Source: Pontivivens marinum
Lineage (GTDB): Bacteria > Pseudomonadota > Alphaproteobacteria > Rhodobacterales > Rhodobacteraceae
Reading direction: 5' to 3'
DNA length: 64,000 nucleotides
Assembly: GCF_900231835.1 (NCBI RefSeq)
Contig: NZ_OCTN01000006.1
Span: forward strand, 62,001-126,000
The notes under the pieces are model-generated. The model did not search any database. It saw only the letters and a program-made list of their open reading frames with translations, and was not told the origin of the DNA. The position numbers and the translations under genes were made by a program. The number at the start of each line of letters is the position of its first letter. Positions within the stretch are counted from its first letter, which is position 1. This document shows positions 25,451 through 33,238 of the stretch, piece by piece.

Positions 25451-26649
25451 ATATTCTCGCGAACCGCATGAAGCTGGTAAAGCCGTCGCCCTCGATGGTG
25501 GTATCACAGGCGGCCAAGGCTCTGATTGCGAAGGGCGTTGATGTTGCAGATCTAGGCTTGGGTGAGCCTGATTTCGACACGCCCCGCCACATCATCGATG
25601 CGGCCCATCAGGCGGCATTGGCGGGCAATACCCGCTATACCGCCACGGGCGGCGCGGCGGCCACAAAGGACGCGGTGGCCCATAAGTTTCAAACCGAAAA
25701 CGGGCTGACCTATGCCCATGATGAAATCATCGTCAGCAATGGTGCCAAACAGGTTATTTTCAACGCGCTGATGGCGACATTAGAGGCGGGGGACGAGGTA
25801 CTGACGGTTGCGCCGTATTTCGTATCCTATCCCGATATGGTGCTGATGCTAGGCGGGTCGCCCATCACGGTGATGACCACGCAGGAGGGCGGTTTCAAGC
25901 TGACGCCCGAGGCATTAGAGGCCGCAATCACGCCCAGGACCAAGTGGATAATCCTGAACATGCCCGGCAATCCGGGCGGTGCGGTTTATTCGCAGGCAGA
26001 ACTGGTCGCGCTTGGCGCAGTTCTGGCGCGGCATCCGCAGGTTCATATTCTGTCGGACGAGATTTACGAGCACATCATTTTCGACGGGCGCGACTTTGTT
26101 TCCTTTGGCAAGGCCTGTCCAGATTTGCGCGACCGCACGCTGATCGTGAATGGCGTCAGCAAGGCCTATGCCATGACAGGCTGGCGCATTGGCTATGGCG
26201 CCGGTCCAGCCGCCCTGATCAAGGCGATGACAACGGTGCAAAGCCAGTCAACGACCAATGTCTGTTCCATCGCGCAAGCGGCCACCGTTGCCGCATTGAC
26301 GGGACCACAGGACCACATCAAGACGTTTTGCGAGGCGTTCGAGCGCCGCCGCAATCTGGTGGTCGAGGGGATCGCAGGCATTGCGGGGCTGGTCCTGTCG
26401 CCGCCGGATGGGGCCTTTTATGCGTATATCAATTGCGCCGCCATTATCGGCAAAACCACCCCTGATGGCGATGTCATCACGGACGATGCCGCCTTCACAA
26501 AGTTCCTTTTAGACCACGCACAGGTCGCGGCTGTTCCGGGTCAGGCCTATGGCCTTTCGCCGTATTTCCGCCTGTCTACTGCCACCTCTGATGAGGTTTT
26601 GAGCATCGCAATTTCGCGCATTTCCAACGCTGTTCAACAGCTGAGCTGA
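25447..26649 (+). CDS. Class I/II pyridoxal-phosphate aminotransferase
   Basis: A 400-residue fold-type I aminotransferase of the AspC/AruH group. The pattern DLGLGEPDFDTP opens the small domain, SDEIYE carries the PLP-binding aspartate and tyrosine, and the Schiff-base lysine is in VNGVSKAYAMTGWRIGY. The substrate-domain asparagine motif reads NMPGNPGG instead of the usual NPxNPTG, a T to G change near the cofactor. The C-terminal arginine for the alpha-carboxylate is in YFRLSTA. It is coupled to hyuB by ATGA. It would make or use a 2-oxo acid for the TPP enzyme. Confidence 0.88.
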   Translation: MNILANRMKLVKPSPSMVVSQAAKALIAKGVDVADLGLGEPDFDTPRHIIDAAHQAALAGNTRYTATGGAAATKDAVAHKFQTENGLTYAHDEIIVSNGAKQVIFNALMATLEAGDEVLTVAPYFVSYPDMVLMLGGSPITVMTTQEGGFKLTPEALEAAITPRTKWIILNMPGNPGGAVYSQAELVALGAVLARHPQVHILSDEIYEHIIFDGRDFVSFGKACPDLRDRTLIVNGVSKAYAMTGWRIGYGAGPAALIKAMTTVQSQSTTNVCSIAQAATVAALTGPQDHIKTFCEAFERRRNLVVEGIAGIAGLVLSPPDGAFYAYINCAAIIGKTTPDGDVITDDAAFTKFLLDHAQVAAVPGQAYGLSPYFRLSTATSDEVLSIAISRISNAVQQLS

Positions 26650-26656
26650 GGCCCAC

Positions 26657-27472
26657 ATGAAACCCTATAGCCGTATTTTGATCACCGGTGCCGCAGGTCG
26701 TCTGGGCACTGAATTGCGCAAAGGCCTAGGCCATCTGGCCGAACATATCCGCCTGTCTGACCGTGTTGCGGTTGAGGATCTGCAACCGAACGAAGAAATG
26801 GTTGTCTGCGAATTGGGCGATTACAAGGCCGTCATGGACTTGACCAAGGATGTGGATGCGATTGTCCATTTCGGCGGGGCGCCGCTGGAAACAGATTTCG
26901 AAACGATCCTCGATAGCAATATTCGCGGCAGCTATCACATCTATGAGGGGGCGCGCCAGAACGGGGCGCGCCGCGTGATCTATTCCTCGTCGGTTCATGC
27001 GATCGGCTATCACGAAATGACCGCCCAGATCGACGCTGATGCGCCTGTGCGCCCTGACAGTTTATATGGCGTGTCCAAAAACTTCGTCGAGAGTTTGGGC
27101 CGCCTGTATTGGGACAAGTTCGGGATCGAGAGCCTGTGCCTGCGGATTTTCTCCTCGTTTCCGGAACCGGCTGACCGGCGGATGTTGTGGAGCTGGCTGT
27201 CCTTTGCCGATTGCGTTCAATATGTAGAGCGCGGTCTGAGCGCGCCGCGCGTCGGCTATACGATCGGGCACGGATTGTCCGATAACCGCCTGAAACCCGT
27301 CGATGATAGCAAGGCGGGCCATATCGGGTTTGTTCCGCGCGACACTGCCGAAGGTTTCCGTGACGCCGTTGAGGCACGCACCGCCCCCGCGGACCCCAAA
27401 TCGCCCAGCGTTCAATTTATCGGTGGCTGGTTCTGCGAACTGGGTCATCCCGATGATGAGGCAAAGAAATGA
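26657..27472 (+). CDS. NAD-dependent epimerase/dehydratase family protein, uronate dehydrogenase-like
   Basis: A 271-residue extended SDR. It has TGAAGRLG at the N-terminus, FGGAPLETDFETIL, a catalytic serine in YSSSVHAIGYH and the YGVSK pair. These resemble uronate dehydrogenase (Udh), which oxidises galacturonate/glucuronate to the aldarolactone. No other uronate gene is in this operon, so the real substrate may be a different polyhydroxy or amino-sugar acid. It starts seven bases after the aminotransferase and overlaps the flavoprotein gene by ATGA. Confidence 0.78.
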   Translation: MKPYSRILITGAAGRLGTELRKGLGHLAEHIRLSDRVAVEDLQPNEEMVVCELGDYKAVMDLTKDVDAIVHFGGAPLETDFETILDSNIRGSYHIYEGARQNGARRVIYSSSVHAIGYHEMTAQIDADAPVRPDSLYGVSKNFVESLGRLYWDKFGIESLCLRIFSSFPEPADRRMLWSWLSFADCVQYVERGLSAPRVGYTIGHGLSDNRLKPVDDSKAGHIGFVPRDTAEGFRDAVEARTAPADPKSPSVQFIGGWFCELGHPDDEAKK

Positions 27473-28671
27473 ACAAGAGCTACGATGTTGTCATCATTGG
27501 CGGCGCGGTCATCGGCAGTGCGGTGGCGTATTTCCTGAAAAATAATCCGGATTTTGACGGTAGCGTGCTGATTATCGAAAAGGATCCAACTTTTGCGACG
27601 GCGTCTACCTCGCTGAGTTCCAGCGCGATCCGCAATCAGTTTTCCAATCCGGTCAATGTCAAGATCGGCCAGTTCGGTACGCAATTCATCCGTGAATTCG
27701 GCGATATCATGGAGGTGGACGGCGAAAAGCCTGAGCTGAACTTCCACGAAGGCGGCTATCTGTTCCTCGCCTCAACCGATGAGCAGGCGCAAATCCTGCG
27801 GGAAAACCATGTGGTTCAAAGGGAGCAGGGCGCGGATGTCGTGCTTTGGAATCCTGACCAGATCAAGGAGGCCTTCCCCCATATTAACGTTGAGGACCTG
27901 CAACTGGCCAGTTACGGCCAGTCGGGCGAGGGGTGGTTTTCGAATACAGGTCTGATGAACGGATATCGCAAAAAGGCCCGTGCAATGGGCGCTGACTATC
28001 TGATCGACACGGTCACCGGCATGACCCGAGAGGGCAATCGCGTCACCAGCGTGACATTGCAAAGCGGTGAGGAAATCGGCTGCGGCACCGTCATCAATGC
28101 CAGCGGGCCGCGCGCGGCGGTTACTGCGCGCATGGCCGGGCTGGATATCCCCGTTGAGCCGCGAAAAAGATCGCTGTTCGTCTTTGACTGCGCCCAAACG
28201 CCCGAGGGCAGCGCAACGGTAAATGGCGGCAAGCTGCCCTTAATGATCGACCCGTCCGGATCGTTTTGCCGCCCCGAGGGCAGCCTGTTCTTGGCCGGTA
28301 CAGTGCCAGAGGAAGATCCCGCCGTGGACTGGGATGATTTTGAACCGCGACATGATGAGTTTGAGCGTATCTGGATGGACCTCGCCACGCGGTCATCCAG
28401 TTTCGAAGCGATCAAGCTGAAAAACTTCTGGGCGGGCCATTATGCGTTCAACACATTGGACCATAACGTCATTGTCGGTCCGCATACCGAGGTGCGCAAC
28501 TTCATCTTTGCCAACGGGTTTTCGGGCCATGGATTGCAGCAATCGCCCGCCATCGGTCGTGGTGTGGCGGAGTTGATTACATATGGCGGCTTTCGGACCT
28601 TGGATTTATCCCAGTTAGGGTATGAAAGGGTTTTGGCTGGTGAACCCTTCACTGAAAAAGCAGTAATCTGA
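27469..28671 (+). CDS. FAD-dependent oxidoreductase, DAO/sarcosine-dehydrogenase-like (FOXRED1 type)
   Basis: A 400-residue flavoprotein: dinucleotide motif IGGAVIGSAVAY at residues 9-20, second FAD loop IIEKDPTFATASTSLS, and a C-terminal FANGFSGHGLQQSPA block typical of the DAO family. This family oxidises N-methyl or secondary amines and D-amino acids. In the operon it could act on an N-substituted amino acid released by the hydantoinase-type enzyme, for instance sarcosine, but that is an inference only. It is coupled to the preceding gene. An 18-nt gap separates it from the LysR gene. Confidence 0.83.
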   Translation: MNKSYDVVIIGGAVIGSAVAYFLKNNPDFDGSVLIIEKDPTFATASTSLSSSAIRNQFSNPVNVKIGQFGTQFIREFGDIMEVDGEKPELNFHEGGYLFLASTDEQAQILRENHVVQREQGADVVLWNPDQIKEAFPHINVEDLQLASYGQSGEGWFSNTGLMNGYRKKARAMGADYLIDTVTGMTREGNRVTSVTLQSGEEIGCGTVINASGPRAAVTARMAGLDIPVEPRKRSLFVFDCAQTPEGSATVNGGKLPLMIDPSGSFCRPEGSLFLAGTVPEEDPAVDWDDFEPRHDEFERIWMDLATRSSSFEAIKLKNFWAGHYAFNTLDHNVIVGPHTEVRNFIFANGFSGHGLQQSPAIGRGVAELITYGGFRTLDLSQLGYERVLAGEPFTEKAVI

Positions 28672-28689
28672 CCCGCTAGAAAGAACCCG

Positions 28690-29607
28690 ATGACCAATAA
28701 TCGCCTGCGTCTTCCGCCACTTAATGCGCTGAAGGCATTCCATGCTGCGGTGCGCCACGATTCAATCCGTGCCGCCGCTGATGAGCTGTTGGTGACGCCG
28801 CAGGCGGTTAGCCAGCAGTTAAAGCTGCTAGAGGATACGTTGCAGGTCGAACTGTTCACGCGCAAGGGGCGGGCGATTGAAAAAACCGAGGCGGCAATCG
28901 TTCTGGCCCGCTTTGTCGATGCAGGATTCGAGGAGCTAGCCGAGGGCGTGCGGCGCGTTACAAAGCGTAAGTATAAAAACCGTATCACGCTAAATGTATC
29001 GCCCTATTTTGCGACCCGATATTTGCTGCCTCGTATCAATCATTTCCGCGAAAACATGCCGGATAGCGATCTGCGCATGACAACAATGGTTGATACACCG
29101 GATTTTGCGCGGGATGACATCGATCTGGCCGTGCAATGGGGATATAACGAATGGAAATCGCTAGATGCGGTTCTATTGCTAAAGGATCACAAGGTTATCA
29201 CCTGCACCCCCGAAATCGGGGCCAAGATTAAGACACCGCGTGATCTGTTGAATTTCACCCTTTTGCATCCCTTGCTTCAAAACTCGATGTGGAGTGATGC
29301 GCTCGCCTTTCTGGGGTTGGGCGATCAGGCTATTTCTAGCGAGATTGCATTTCATGATGCGGCCACGATGCGGCGGGCAACCCTGTCCAGCATGGGTATC
29401 GGGTTGGTGTCCCGAATGGACGCGCTGAATGATATTCGGGCCGGTGATCTGGTGGCACCCCTTGGGCTGGATGTATTGAACGATCTGCCCCCCGATAACG
29501 TGCCGGGATTTTATCTGGTCCTGCCACGCGGGCATCGGCGTGTAGGCAGTATCTCGAAACTATGTGACTGGATAACCTCTGAAAATTGGGCGGAAGTACC
29601 GACATGA
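28690..29607 (+). CDS. LysR-family transcriptional regulator (GcvA/AmpR-like)
   Basis: A 305-residue LTTR. The winged helix-turn-helix covers residues 8-65 (LNALKAFHAAVRHDSIRAAA, then VTPQAVSQQLKLLE). A two-lobed effector domain follows, with the LTLNVSPYFATRYLLPRI-type opening seen in GcvA relatives. Unusually for an LTTR it is not divergent from its targets but lies inside the long operon, 18 nt after the flavoprotein and overlapping the next SDR. It would thus be co-expressed with, and could feed back on, the 14.7-30.4 kb block. Confidence 0.87.
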   Translation: MTNNRLRLPPLNALKAFHAAVRHDSIRAAADELLVTPQAVSQQLKLLEDTLQVELFTRKGRAIEKTEAAIVLARFVDAGFEELAEGVRRVTKRKYKNRITLNVSPYFATRYLLPRINHFRENMPDSDLRMTTMVDTPDFARDDIDLAVQWGYNEWKSLDAVLLLKDHKVITCTPEIGAKIKTPRDLLNFTLLHPLLQNSMWSDALAFLGLGDQAISSEIAFHDAATMRRATLSSMGIGLVSRMDALNDIRAGDLVAPLGLDVLNDLPPDNVPGFYLVLPRGHRRVGSISKLCDWITSENWAEVPT

Positions 29608-30353
29608 CAGATCAGACAGCAACCATCATCACGGGTGCGGCCTCGGGTATCGGGGCGGCGCTGGTGCGGCGTTTGGCGAATGGGTCGGCGCAGTTGACCC
29701 TGCATACGCGGCATTCGGTTGAGCGGCTTGAGGCTGTGGCCCAAGCCGCCCGTCAGGCAGGCGCGCAGGTGGAAACCGTCACCGGCGATTTGGCCGAGGC
29801 AGGAACCGGCGCGGCCATTGTGGCGGCGCACCACGCGCGATTTGGCAGCCTGGATAATCTGGTCGCGAATGCCGGATTCCCGTTGCTGAAATCGCTCGAC
29901 GAAATGACGGCAAGCGATGTCGCCTATGCATTTGCAGGCAACAGCACCAGTTTTTTCGAGCTGTCACAGCAGGCGCAACCTATGCTTGAGCGTTCAGCCT
30001 CTGGCCGGATTGTTGCGTTGGGCAGTTTTACCAGCCACGTATTTCGAACGGATATGCCGCAATTTCCGGCCTCTGCTGCGTCGAAAGGCGCGATTGAGGT
30101 CGCGGTGAAGTCGCTGTCACTGGCGCTTGGCGCTGACGGGATCACCGTGAATTGCGTTGTTCCGGGATATATCGAAAAGGATGCGGGCACTGCTGACGGG
30201 TTGGATGCGAAAACCTTGGGTGAAATGCTGTCGCGCATTCCTGTTGGTCGCCTTGGTAAGCCCGATGACGTTGCCGGCACGATCGCATTTTTACTGAGCA
30301 GGGATGCCAGCTATATCACCGGTCAGGTTCTTCATGTCAGCGGCGGTTTGTAA
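29604..30353 (+). CDS. SDR-family oxidoreductase
   Basis: A 249-residue SDR with TGAASGIG, NAGFPL, the catalytic serine in LGSFTSHV and an atypical active-site pair: the region normally YxxxK reads FPASAASKG, so the lysine is kept but the tyrosine position appears to be phenylalanine or alanine. A changed catalytic residue could mean altered or lost dehydrogenase activity. The start at 29604 overlaps the LysR stop by ATGA; an earlier in-frame start would lie deep within the regulator. It is the last gene of block C. Confidence 0.78.
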   Translation: MTDQTATIITGAASGIGAALVRRLANGSAQLTLHTRHSVERLEAVAQAARQAGAQVETVTGDLAEAGTGAAIVAAHHARFGSLDNLVANAGFPLLKSLDEMTASDVAYAFAGNSTSFFELSQQAQPMLERSASGRIVALGSFTSHVFRTDMPQFPASAASKGAIEVAVKSLSLALGADGITVNCVVPGYIEKDAGTADGLDAKTLGEMLSRIPVGRLGKPDDVAGTIAFLLSRDASYITGQVLHVSGGL

Positions 30354-30424
30354 ATAGCGGCATTTTGGTGGAGGCATGTACTCTGCCAGATTGCTGCAAT
30401 AATACACATTATGTTAACCATTAC

Positions 30425-30670
30425 TCAACTCGGTCGCCCGTATTCGCGCAGTGCCAGAACCGAGGAATAGGTTGATACCGCATAGGGTACGCAGAATGTC
30501 AGTGCGATGCGCAGGACCATCGGCAGGTCGACATCCAGAGTGATCAGCCGGTGCCCGTGATTGATGATCGCCAGAATGCTACCCACGATCAGGGCGATGC
30601 GGGCGGCGCGTTTTACCACCGGTTTGCTGCGCGCGATTTGCCAGGAATCGGATGGGGCGTGCTGTGTCAT
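30425..30670 (-). CDS. nrtS: NrtS-like nitrate/nitrite transporter, small membrane protein
   Basis: An 81-residue protein with two predicted membrane helices: about 22-38 (IALIVGSILAIINHG) and 52-68 (LRIALTFCVPYAVSTYSS). The INHG and PYAVSTYSS patterns match NrtS, a small nitrate transporter family first described in cyanobacteria that probably works as an oligomer. It lies 50 nt downstream of trxB on the same strand, with a strong hairpin between, and convergent to block C. No nitrate-assimilation gene is nearby. The ribosome site is weak. Assignment is by motif only. Confidence 0.75.
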   Translation of the reverse strand: MTQHAPSDSWQIARSKPVVKRAARIALIVGSILAIINHGHRLITLDVDLPMVLRIALTFCVPYAVSTYSSVLALREYGRPS

Positions 30671-30689
30671 GCGGTTGGTCCGGTGATGT

Positions 30690-30715
30690 GGGGCGCAGGC
30701 CGCGACCTGCGCCCC
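30690..30715. terminator. GC-rich hairpin between trxB and nrtS
   Basis: A perfect 10-bp stem GGGGCGCAGG / CCTGCGCCCC with loop CCGCGA. It follows the trxB stop (30721, minus strand). There is no T-run on either side, so it may only attenuate or stabilise the trxB transcript. Confidence 0.5.
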
Positions 30716-30720
30716 TATGA

Positions 30721-31662
30721 TTACGAGGCTTCGGACAGGAAGCGTTCTGCCTCAAGCGCAGCCATGCAGCCCATTCCGGCGGAGGTGACCGCTTGGCGGA
30801 ATTTGAAATCCGTCAGGTCGCCCGCTGCGAAAATGCCCGGGATAGAGGTGGCCGTGCTGTCCGGCTTGGTCACGACATAGCCGCCCATATGGGTTTCCAG
30901 AACATCCTTGACCAGCTCGTTACTGGGCGCGTGACCGATGGCGATGAAGACGCCCTTGCACGGGATTTCGGTGATGGCACCGGTGGTGACGTGTTTGACG
31001 CGGATCCCCTCTACCCCCAGCGGCATGTCGGTGCCGAACACCTCGTCCAAGGCGTGATCCCACACGGTTTCGACCTTGGGGTTTTCCATCAGGCGCTTGG
31101 CCAGGATCGCCTCGCAGCGCAATTCGTCGCGGCGGTGAACCAGCGTGACCTTGGACGCAAAATTTGTCAGAAACAGCGCCTCCTCAACGGCAGTATTGCC
31201 GCCGCCGACCACGACAACCTCTTGGCCGCGATAGAAAAACCCGTCGCAGGTGGCGCAGGCGGACACGCCGAAGCCCTTGAACTTTTCCTCGGTCGGCAGG
31301 CCCAGCCATTTGGCACGCGCGCCGGTGGCCAGAATGACGGCATCGGCGCTGTAGACCGTGCCGCTATCGCTTTGCGCGATAAAGGGGCGTTTGGTCGTGT
31401 CGATGCTGGTGATGATATCGCCGATGATCTCCGCGCCCATGGCCCGTGCGTGGGTTTCCATGCGGATCATCAGGTCGGGGCCTTGTACCTCACTATCACC
31501 GGGCCAGTTTTCGACCTCGGTTGTGGTGGTTAGCTGGCCGCCCGGTTCAATCCCCTGCACCAGAACAGGTTCCAGCAAGGCGCGGCTGGCATAGACGGCG
31601 GCGGTATATCCTGCGGGGCCGGAGCCGATAATCAGAACTTTGGTATGCTTCACTTCGGCCAT
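30721..31662 (-). CDS. trxB: Thioredoxin-disulfide reductase
   Basis: A 313-residue NADPH-dependent flavoenzyme that reduces thioredoxin in the cytoplasm. The FAD motif IGSGPAGYTAAVYASRA is at residues 10-26, the redox-active pair is CATC within SACATCDGFFYRG, and the NADPH loop is VVGGGNTAVEEAL. The C-terminal GIFAAGDLTDFKFRQAVT matches the family. The start is set at 31662 (MAEVKHTK) because the region further upstream lacks coding character. A CMD/AhpD-like gene lies 58 nt upstream on the same strand and may be a redox partner. It may be one of several copies or the main cellular enzyme. Confidence 0.95.
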   Translation of the reverse strand: MAEVKHTKVLIIGSGPAGYTAAVYASRALLEPVLVQGIEPGGQLTTTTEVENWPGDSEVQGPDLMIRMETHARAMGAEIIGDIITSIDTTKRPFIAQSDSGTVYSADAVILATGARAKWLGLPTEEKFKGFGVSACATCDGFFYRGQEVVVVGGGNTAVEEALFLTNFASKVTLVHRRDELRCEAILAKRLMENPKVETVWDHALDEVFGTDMPLGVEGIRVKHVTTGAITEIPCKGVFIAIGHAPSNELVKDVLETHMGGYVVTKPDSTATSIPGIFAAGDLTDFKFRQAVTSAGMGCMAALEAERFLSEAS

Positions 31663-31720
31663 TGATCTCTCCGATATGGCAACGGGCCCCGCGCGGTGGT
31701 GCAGCGGGGCCGGTTCTGGA

Positions 31721-32389
31721 TTATTCGGCGGCTTTTGCGGCGCGCTCTGCTGCGCCCACTGCGGCGAATTTACCGGCGAAGGCCTCGATATCCTCGATCG
31801 TGTGGCCCTTGACCGCGTTCCATTGCAGCTTGTTATGCTCCAGCGATTCAAGGTCGGTCCAGAAGCTGTCATTCAGCCGGTTGATCATGTTGAACATCGC
31901 GCAAGTCATCGAGATTTCGACGATTTCGGTCTCGGTGAAATTATCGCTCATCGCTTTCCATGCATGGGGATCGCGCTGCGCCTTGTTCAGGGTCATCGCC
32001 TCGGTCCAATCAAGGACTGCGCGGTCGCGGGCGCTGAATTTGTCGTTGGTCTTGTAGGAGCCATCGGCGATTGCCTCGATCTCCTCGTCGCTCATGCCCA
32101 AACCACGGCCATACATCGAGGTATGGGACATGCAGTAATCGCAGGCATTCAACATCGAGGTCTTGATGCTGGCCAAACCGCGCAGGCGCGCCTCGGTCGT
32201 GGCACCCAGACCCGGTTGGCGGACCGACGCGACCAGACCGCCAAACCAGCGGGCGATATAGGGGCTGTGCTTGGCCAGAATGCGTTGCAGATTGGCGGTG
32301 CGGCCCAGAAACTGGTCCGATCCCTCGAACACCATTTTGGCGGTTCCTGTGGCGTCCTCGTGGCTTAGTCCGATCAAACGTTGTGACAT
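31721..32389 (-). CDS. Carboxymuconolactone decarboxylase / AhpD-like family protein
   Basis: A 222-residue all-helical protein. The motif NACDYCMSHTSMYGR has the CxxC and nearby histidine expected for AhpD-type peroxidase-related proteins. The start at 32389 is preceded by GGGAGAAG; longer versions of the frame are rejected for lack of a ribosome site. It lies upstream of trxB, consistent with a thiol-redox role, and downstream of an uncharacterised gene and a Gfo/Idh dehydrogenase on the same strand. A catabolic lactone decarboxylase role is less likely given the cysteine pair. Confidence 0.82.
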   Translation of the reverse strand: MSQRLIGLSHEDATGTAKMVFEGSDQFLGRTANLQRILAKHSPYIARWFGGLVASVRQPGLGATTEARLRGLASIKTSMLNACDYCMSHTSMYGRGLGMSDEEIEAIADGSYKTNDKFSARDRAVLDWTEAMTLNKAQRDPHAWKAMSDNFTETEIVEISMTCAMFNMINRLNDSFWTDLESLEHNKLQWNAVKGHTIEDIEAFAGKFAAVGAAERAAKAAE

Positions 32390-32474
32390 TATCTTCTCCC
32401 TAGGGTTATGCGCCGGTTTGTCCGGCTGTGATTGTGCCGCCCCTGTTTGCGGGGTCGGTCGGTGATTTTGGGTG

Positions 32475-33209
32475 TTAAACGGCGGGCCAGACGCGGCGTC
32501 CGGCATGGGGCCCGCCATAGCTGTGGGTCACGTATTCCAACACGTGACGGCCAGTCCAATTCTCGTCGCGATCAGCGGCGATGAAGCGATGCTCGAAACT
32601 GCTATCGCCCTCCGGCATATCCGCGAATTCCCACAGAACGCCATGTTTGGGCCAACCCGCCATGGAGATCATCTTGCGCCCACGGATCATGCCGGGGGTG
32701 ACGGAAACGCGAGAAAACCGCTCCGCGCGATACCAGCGGGCCAGCTCGATATCGTCATCGGGGCTGTCGGTGTTGTAATTGCCCAATTGCATCGCGGGCG
32801 GGGGGCCCATGCCATAGGGGCAGCTGCGTTGCTCGGGCGAGTTAATCACCTGCTCCTCGATAAACACGGCGCTGCGATAGTTCTGGAACGCGGCGGTTTT
32901 ATCGGCATGTTTCGTGGCTAATGCCTCAACCGCGTTATCGTGGCCGAAAAACACCTCGGGCGAGGTGGAGGCTGTCAGCACCACGTTTTGCCAGCCGGTC
33001 GGCACGTTGGGATCCTGCGTGACCTTTTTATTCGGCGCGCCCTCGATATAGGGGCGGTCGGGCAGCTCCACGATATCGTAATGCCCAACCCAGCTAACGC
33101 CCGATGCAGATTGCAGTGCGGGCAGATAGGTTTCGTGCATCCACCGCCATGTGTCAGCGCGGGTGGCCGGCTCCAGATCGAACCACTCCGCCTTTAGAAC
33201 TTCACCCAT
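32475..33209 (-). CDS. Uncharacterised conserved-looking protein
   Basis: A 244-residue soluble protein with no signal peptide or membrane helix and a clear GAGGAG ribosome site before the ATG at 33209. It is rich in tryptophan and tyrosine. A WMHETYLPALQSASGVSWVGHY opening is followed later by WYRAERFSRVSVTPGMIRGRK, two similar-looking halves that would suit a duplicated ferredoxin-like (dimeric alpha-beta barrel, EthD-like) fold. I do not recognise the family. It sits 29 nt after the Gfo/Idh gene, so it is probably co-transcribed with it. Confidence 0.65.
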   Translation of the reverse strand: MGEVLKAEWFDLEPATRADTWRWMHETYLPALQSASGVSWVGHYDIVELPDRPYIEGAPNKKVTQDPNVPTGWQNVVLTASTSPEVFFGHDNAVEALATKHADKTAAFQNYRSAVFIEEQVINSPEQRSCPYGMGPPPAMQLGNYNTDSPDDDIELARWYRAERFSRVSVTPGMIRGRKMISMAGWPKHGVLWEFADMPEGDSSFEHRFIAADRDENWTGRHVLEYVTHSYGGPHAGRRVWPAV

Positions 33210-33238
33210 ACTCAGGCTCCTCTACTCAACTACACGGG

